From assembly GCA_013350335.1 (NCBI GenBank), contig CM023534.1, positions 12,801,542-12,865,541 on the forward strand: DNA of 64,000 bases, written 5' to 3'. The DNA is from Chimonanthus salicifolius (taxonomy: Eukaryota; Streptophyta; Magnoliopsida; Laurales; Calycanthaceae). Position numbers and translations under genes: made by a program. Positions 57,301 through 64,000 of this stretch are shown one piece after another (the stretch's first letter is position 1; each line of letters starts with the position of its first letter). The notes below the pieces were generated by a model, which was given only the letters and a program-made list of their open reading frames with translations, made no database searches and was not told the origin of the DNA.

Positions 57301-60300
57301 GCACCTCATACTCTTTGGGCTATTAGGTTTTGAAGGTAGTGGGAATAAAATGGCGTGGCTGGATAAACGTAGATATGTTCTACTTCAAATTCATTAATTT
57401 CATCACATTCTACTCCCACTATTTTTTATATTAAAATGAACTTGATAAAAGAAAATCGTGATTTTCCAATCACACCTAGCACGTATGGTTACATAGAGAA
57501 GTTACAATGGCTCATGGTCCACTTTTTGATAGTAAGTATTATTTTCCTTTTTTTTTTAATGCATGACTCTTCATGAAGGCTTGGATCATTAGACCAATGA
57601 AATCTCCCAAATCATGACAACCTATTAGTCCATATTAGGCTTTTTCATTTTGGGCCACCATTTTAAGGGCGATAATCCCACCAAATCGTCTCTTTTATAT
57701 AAGAATGGAAACAGTTGGCTTTGAGCCAGGCCTATCATGTGCCTAGCTCTATTGATGCAGTGATGGCCACTCTGAGCTTTCTTCTCACCCAACAAATGAA
57801 AATGAGCTGCATTTGGGCCAGGCAGAGCCTGCACCAAACCCATTTTTTTGACCCAGGATAGTCAGGTTTTCGGGCTTTCATACTCAATTTCCAGTCCTAC
57901 TTTCCTACATGGGCTACCCATGATGGGATCTGTCCCATTCATCTGTTTCGTTCAAAATGCTGAACCTCATGACTTAACATAATTATGATAATGATGACAG
58001 GGTGCCATGGCGGGTTTTTCAGCATTCACAGATGGGAAATTAGGTATGCTTGTTGAGAAGGCTGTGATGCTGAGCCCAATTGCATTCCTCTCAAATATCA
58101 AATCAATCGTTGCAAAGATAGCAGCTACCTTCTTCCTGGATCAGGTGATGCTCGAGGTTTTTATTTTTATTTATTCAAAATAATAAAGATGCGCGAAGTG
58201 TTTCATTGTAGTTATTTTATCCTGTTGGTCAGCTCTAACGTCAAAATCAGATCACTAGGTTGGTTGGTTCTTCACAAACAGTGTTGGGTCAACCAGAAGA
58301 TGTCGACTGACCTTCAATAGAATAAAGTGATTTGCCTCCACTTGTCTTTTGATTGGGCAAATTTCCAAATTCTCTAAAGGAAGTGCAGGGTCACTCTTTG
58401 TGGAATTTGAGTGTCCTGAAGGAAATTCTTGCTATTTCTTAAGTAATTTTAAAGTACCTACAAATCGAGAAATTATTTATTGTGAATCAGTGACAAACTT
58501 TGATATAGAGTCCATTTTTATATCTCATTAATTGAATCCTTGTCCAATTTAAACCCATTTTGAGATGCAACCATCCATTAAATTATGTGCAAGTCCAACG
58601 GATAATTGGATCTTTGAAGCCTTTGAAACTAGCTTAGAGTGATTTATTCAAGCTGATTTTTTTTTTTAAATTTAAGCATGGATTTTTACAACCAAATCAT
58701 TCTTATAATCTAAATGGGCTCCACAAAAGTTGGTTGCCCTGTTCACATTAGATAATTTCTCCAACATTAACGCTATTAATTTCATCTCCATTTTCTTTTT
58801 TGAAATGAAAGTTTTCTTTGAATTCAAGCAAACTATGATCTCTCTCTCAAGATAAATGTAGTATGATTTCTCTATTGGAAGTATCTACAGAGCTCTCTAT
58901 TTGTTTTTGCAGTTGGACCTTTTTCTAGGAGCAACTCGCTTCAGCCTGCATGAGTGAGTGCCCTTGCTCCATACCCGAATTATGTAAACATACCCACTAT
59001 GTGGCCCTTTATTTGTTTGCTTGATTTAAACTTCTCATCATGTGAGCCCTATTTTTTATGGGTGAAATCGAAAATGTACACTGATTTTCTGATCTCGCCC
59101 ATCCAATTAATGGAGTCTAATCATGGACTTTGATGGCTGACCTGCTGAAAGCCTGAAAGGATATAATGCCACCGACTCTTTTAGAACTTTTAATGGTTAC
59201 CTTGAGTGTCTGAAAAAAAGGTGGTCCGACTCAATGCTGGCCCAGGCACCACGAGATGAATGGGTCCAGTATGGGATTTCCATAAGTCTGACCTGAATCT
59301 AATTAGTTTTTTTTTTAAAATAGTTTATTTATTAAAAGATAAAGGCACGAGAGGTGCAAATACAAACAATTATTCTGATCTGAATCTGATTAGTTTTGGT
59401 TGCAATCCAACTTACATATATGTCTAATGATGGTACATGATTTTCAATAGATAGAAAGATTCATGTTTCTTTTGTGTTACCACTTCTCAGTGAAACGGTG
59501 AATAGAATACTGAGAATGATCTGCGACTCTACTCAGGCCGACTGTTACCGTAACTTTCTATCTGCTATTGAAGGTAACATTCAAACTTTTTTCTAAACAT
59601 AAAGATAATATTCTCCAATATATAAAAATAGAATAGAATTTCCAAATTTAAATATCAAGTAAGTTTGGTTTTTTGAGCAAGTCTGGAGTAGATTTATTTG
59701 AGACTAACCATATTTTCGTGAATTCTTTTGTCTCTGACTTGAGGTCATATCAAGGTTTTGAACTACAACTCCGATGCATACAATGTACATCTACCCTTTA
59801 TTGGTATAAGCATCATATACATAACCATTCAAGCATCTTTACTCATGAAAATTTTGATATAAACGAGTCTCACATTAGAAGTGTAGAGGGAAATCTAGAG
59901 ATTTATAAAGGACTTGAGTCAATCCACCTAATAAGCTAGTCTTTTGAGTTAGTTACTTAAGTCCTAACAAGTGGTATCAGAGTCAGGTCTCATACTACCT
60001 TATATGGACCTGGGAGATTCCCTAGGCGGATGGGATGGCATGCCATGCCTTGTTCGAGAGAGGATTGTTGGGATTACGAGCGAGTTCCATATTAAAAATA
60101 TAAAGAGAGATTTATGGATTCATAAAAGACTTAAATCATTCCACCTAGTCTTTTAGATGGATACCGAGATCCTAATAATGGATGAGTGTGATGGTTAAAA
60201 GTTAATGCCGACATGTCAGTTGTCACTTGCTGAAGATCCACACTTATGTCTGTTGATTCTAATGGTTTGAGTGCAGGCCCTAGCTGCTGTATGAATGCAT

Positions 60301-60774
60301 CGAGGATTGCATACTACAGTGTGTATGAGAACCAATCGACATCAATGAAAAATATGGTGCAGTTGGCACAACGTACGTAGCATCTTTTTATAATCTCCTT
60401 TATCTAATTTTACATATGGTTTTTGTTTTTAATATAAGAACATGTTTTATTTCTTTTGCTGTCATTTAATAGTTGTTAGATCAGGTCGATTTTGTAAGTA
60501 TGATCATGGGATTTTGGGGAATCTGATCCACTACTTTAGAATCAGCCCTCCATCTTATGAGTTGGGCAATCTGCCGAAGACGCTTCCTTTTCTGCTGGCC
60601 TACGGTGGAAGTGACTACTTGGGCGACGAGGAAGACGTGTGGCAGGTGGCGACGAGGATACCGGGGACGGTTGAAATGTTATACTTGCCCAACTACTCAC
60701 ATACCGATTTTGTGCTGGGTACGTCTGCTTACATTGATGTGTATCCAAGGGTTTTGAATTTCTTAACCACTTGA
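54385..60774 (+). CDS. Triacylglycerol lipase, acid-lipase family (nine exons)
   Basis: Hydrolyses ester bonds of acylglycerols; related to plant TAG lipase 2 / LIP1 and the animal acid lipases. Exons 54385-54519, 54697-54804, 54912-55052, 57076-57186, 58001-58144, 58913-58953, 59491-59573, 60277-60372, 60473-60774 join to 386 residues with every junction in phase and GT-AG. The first 22 residues are a clear signal peptide, so the product enters the secretory route. [11 protein letters not shown] supplies the His-Gly oxyanion loop, [20 protein letters not shown] and DVWIGNTR follow, then the nucleophile elbow GFSQG (Ser164, split by intron 4). YGGSDYL holds Asp334 and [10 protein letters not shown] holds His363. 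The elbow is usually GHSQG in this family. Intron 7 carries a TRIM element; intron 3 is 2.0 kb. No defect seen, so it is probably active. Confidence 0.92.
59855..60177 (+). mobile_element. TRIM family 1 in intron 7 of the lipase gene
   Basis: The left LTR (~59855-59969) ends AAGTCCTAACA, followed by a textbook primer site TGGTATCAGAG at 59972. The internal region shares CTGGGAGATTCCCTAGGCGG-type words with the other copies, then a purine tract CGAGAGAGGA and right LTR 60066-60177 (TGTTGGGATTAC to GATCCTAATA). It lies in gene sense, about 100 bp upstream of exon 8. Confidence 0.8.
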
Positions 60775-62440
60775 ATTACCTTACCTTTCAAGTTTTATGT
60801 GACAATATGTTTGTTACTTTTAACCACAATATGTCCATTTTAGATTTTTTTCATTTTTTTCTTATTTATCTCTTATTCTCAAAAAAAAAAAGAGGAGACA
60901 AAATATATATCGTAATTTATCGTCGATGTGCTACATATCAGTGATATGTATCAGTGAAGCATTTTTAAATCCCTTTCCCAATGGACGATATGTATCTTTT
61001 TTTAGTCAATTTCTGCACAATTTTTCTACTCCTAAATAATAATATCATAAAATTGAAATAAATCTTTTGAATTCATTAAATTCCATTTTAAAATTTCTTT
61101 TTCCTATTTTTTATTATTTTTAATGAACTTTGGCTTTTTTATCAATATAGAAGTAAATTAAAATTATTAAATGAACAAACGAGTAAGATTCACTAATAAT
61201 TTAAAATGAACAATTTGAAGAGAAAATACTTAATAATGTATCAAATTTATTCTTTAAAATTGCTATTTGTTTATACTCATTTGATTTATAGTATGTATTA
61301 AAGTCCATTCTAATGAAGCCATGAGTATGGAATGGAAGGCAGTGTTATAAGTTTTAAACGTTCACACACCGGTGAAGTCGCGATTGGTTGGTTGGATTGA
61401 TGGGTGGGCAATGGACCTCCTCATACTTGCCATGTCTAGTCCTTATCCTTTCCATTGCCAAATGCCAAGGGTGGTCGGGTCCCATGTGTCTCCACCTGCC
61501 TAACACTACTCGTCAGACACAACCCAAGATAACACCAGCTAGCTTAAGCCCTTGGCCTCTTCGGCAAGCATTTTCAGCATGCGTCACAATCGGTAGTACA
61601 AATTGCATTCAGGAGATAAAATAAATAAATAAATAATTTAAATTTTAAAATATAATTGAAATTTCAGTCTGAATTTGACAGATATTGGTCCAATAATTTT
61701 AAAAAAATAAATCACTTATATTTTTTCAATATTTATGTCTTGGGCTGTAATTAAACCAAAAAATTTTAATTAAAATTTTAACTAAAATTTGCAATATAGA
61801 GTATACCTTAAATAATGCTTTCATGTGCTACATTTGCATATAATTTTTTCTTTAAGCTCGACTCTGGTAAGATTACAATTAGTGAGAGATAGAGATAAAC
61901 TTGACTTGGGCTTTTACTCAACCCATATAACCTAATCTATAAAGTAGAAGGGTTAGATTAGGCATTTTTAGTTTTAATGTTGGATGGGGTTGAGAAATGA
62001 AAAAAAAAATTAAATTTGGATTAGATTCGGTTTACCTTTGGATAAGATTCAGTTTACCTTTTAAAAACGGACTCAATTTTACCTATCTCAACTTTTTAAA
62101 CCCTCATTTATCTTTCTCTAACATTACCCATATAGACTTAAAAATTCTTGAAAATATTTTTTAGGTCATTATGATTTAATCTTACTCATCTTCATCATAA
62201 AACCTTGTTATGTGTACGTTATATTACTCAGAATGCTTAAAAAAACTTACATCAGTCAAGATACGTAAGCAAACTATTTAAAAATGCAAGTTTAGGCTAG
62301 AGTCGGTTAGGTTGGATTTGTCGTGAGAAACTTGGCCCAAGTTGGGTCATTTTCCCAAGCATGCATCATGTGAGTTTGGTTACGTTATAGCAATCTAATT
62401 AGATGTGTTTAAAGTTTCATCTCTAATGACAAATCATCTT
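60775..62440. other. 3' flank of lipase; no further gene
   Basis: AT-rich non-coding. A small hairpin-like CATATCAGTGATATGTATC is at ~60937, and an (AAAT)n run at ~61620-61636. A 78-codon open frame (61388-61624) has no recognisable product. Confidence 0.4.
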
Positions 62441-64000
62441 TGTTGGCCTAAAAATTAAATCTCTCTTCTCTGAGTCAGACTAAGTTGTCAATTCTGTGAT
62501 TATGTCCTACTGAGTCCGAGTTGTCAATTTTGTTGACTGATTCGTGACCGTCTACGTGTCCAAGACCGTGCCTCTGGAAGACCTGCATAGTCAAATCAAG
62601 TTTGAATCTCCAGAAGACGCGTCATTTGGAAGGCACCGCACCGAAACAGGAAGAACTTCTTGAATCTCAACCAACATAGGTATTTGGACCTTAGGACTGA
62701 CTTAGAATACTTAAACTTACCTTTGGGATAAACCTTAGAATTCATAACTTTGAATTTAATAGAACTAAATTGGATTTCTTAGGTTTGTTTTGTTTTGCTC
62801 TATTTTGGAGAAGTTTTTTCTCCATCAAATGTACTCAAGTATTTGTAAAATTTTCATGATTTGGTAGAGCACTAAAATAGGTTTTCAAAAAGTCCAAGAA
62901 CACCCAATTCGGAAATGTATAGCTCAAGTTATAAGCATTTTAATGAAAGGGTGCAAAACAGATCAAAGCAGTTTTGTCATATACCCTCACTTTGAGAGCT
63001 TATTTGAGGTATCAAATTGACTTAAAATTGGACCAAATTTAATTAGTAAATAGATCTCTCAGTTATCTTTCCAACGAGCCCAAGAACACTCAAAACCGAG
63101 TTCGGAAACTCGAGTTGTGGTGATTTTAATGGAGGTATGCAAAACTACCAAGTTTTCAGTCGGCTGAATCTTATAATTCAGTCGACTGAAAAGTCTACTG
63201 AATGGATTTTTTTCAACCTTCGATGAGATTCAGTAGGCTGAATCTTGGAATTCAGTCGACTGAATATGCCCAGATGTTTCAACGGTCTTTTTGGACATTT
63301 CAGTCGACTGAATCTTCAAGTTCAGTCGATTGAAATCTCATCGGGAAGTTTTGAACGGCTCTATTCTTGTGATTTTGAATTCCAACGACCATATCTTCAA
63401 GAGGCCTTTAAATGTATGACCTTAGGACATTTCAAAGGTTGATTCTTAATGAACAAAACCCTCTCTAACATTCTCCAAAACTCTCAATCATTTCAAGAGC
63501 ACTAAAACTCCATGGTTAGAATAACAAAGTTCTTGAACTCAATCTCATCCACACTAACTCTCATAGGCAAATCTTAAGCATTTTAGGCTCAATTTTGGGT
63601 GTGGATTTGAGAGAATCTTTAGGGATAGATTATATTTATAGGTAAACCTTCTAACATCCCTAAATCTCTTCTCCTACATCTTGGTTGGGTATAATTGGAG
63701 CATCTACACTTTATCAAAGAAGCCAAGAAAAGGGGAGGATCTTCAAGAGCGTGCCAAAGTCACTTCGAGCATCAAAAGGCAAGCGTTCTTGGTATTTTTC
63801 TAAAAATCAAATTCTTCTATCATTGTGTAATTTCTATAGGGTTGGTGTAACCCTTATAAGGAGAGAAAAGTGCCTTCACTCTTGAGCGTTATCGGTCCTA
63901 TCTTCACCTGTGAAAGAGATCAAGCGTTGTATAGGTTCGATCTCTACCCGTGAAAGAGATTAATGTTGTAATAGGTTTCTTCTCCACCCTCGAAGGAGAA
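62441..64000 (+). mobile_element. Probable LTR of a Ty1/Copia (SIRE-like) element, cut by the window edge
   Basis: Starts plausibly at TGTTGGCCTAAAAATTAA (62441). 63155-63340 carries five or more copies of the palindrome TTCAGTCGACTGAA and near-variants. The end has two tandem GAAAGAGAT / GTTCGATCTC units, then CTTCTCCACCCTCGAAGGAG (63978-63997), a sequence I associate with the 3' part of SIRE-type Copia LTRs. No coding is present. The terminal CA and primer site would lie beyond 64000, so the call is provisional. Confidence 0.5.

Overview
The window is nuclear DNA of a flowering plant. The evidence is AT-rich sequence with very long gene-poor stretches, genes broken by GT-AG introns, plant-only protein families (DUF1645, PADRE/DUF4228), and a dense load of plant transposable elements: LINE, solo LTRs, TRIM/SMART miniature LTR elements, SINEs, Stowaway- and hAT-type MITEs. 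I cannot name the species from the sequence. No prokaryotic gene, operon, CRISPR array or viral genome is visible.

Genes, left to right. (1) 12594-13619, minus: single-exon DUF1645 protein. (2) 27966-32220, plus: eight-exon MATE (DTX-type) transporter that is now a pseudogene, with a stop codon, frame-breaking indels, an internal deletion and miniature LTR elements in its introns. (3) 33611-36524, minus: complete three-exon histone chaperone ASF1, 183 residues, with a GC-AG second intron. (4) 47356-47835 and 52266-52805, plus: two neighbouring intronless PADRE/DUF4228 proteins with N-myristoylation-type starts. (5) 54385-60774, plus: nine-exon acid-lipase-type triacylglycerol lipase, 386 residues when joined, with every exon junction in phase.

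The rest is repeats, several with target-site duplications (TSDs) readable by eye. A 5'-truncated LINE (37328-44534, 15-bp TSD) holds an LTR-like element (38361-43312, TSD CTTGG). That element in turn holds a 2985-bp solo LTR (38568-41552, TSD ATATG). A miniature LTR family with ~120-bp LTRs, tRNA-Met-type primer site and polypurine tract occurs at least seven times plus one solo LTR, including in introns of the MATE pseudogene and the lipase. A second miniature LTR family is at 20337-20713. Two GACCCG-rich hAT-type MITEs have perfect 8-bp TSDs. A family built from the palindrome TATCGGCCGATA appears in three or four places.

The genes do not form a pathway. The only local relationships are the PADRE pair, probably a local duplication, and the convergent MATE pseudogene / ASF1 pair. 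No previously unknown functional system is evident. The most novel material is the set of miniature retroelements and palindromic repeats and the record of decay in the MATE locus.
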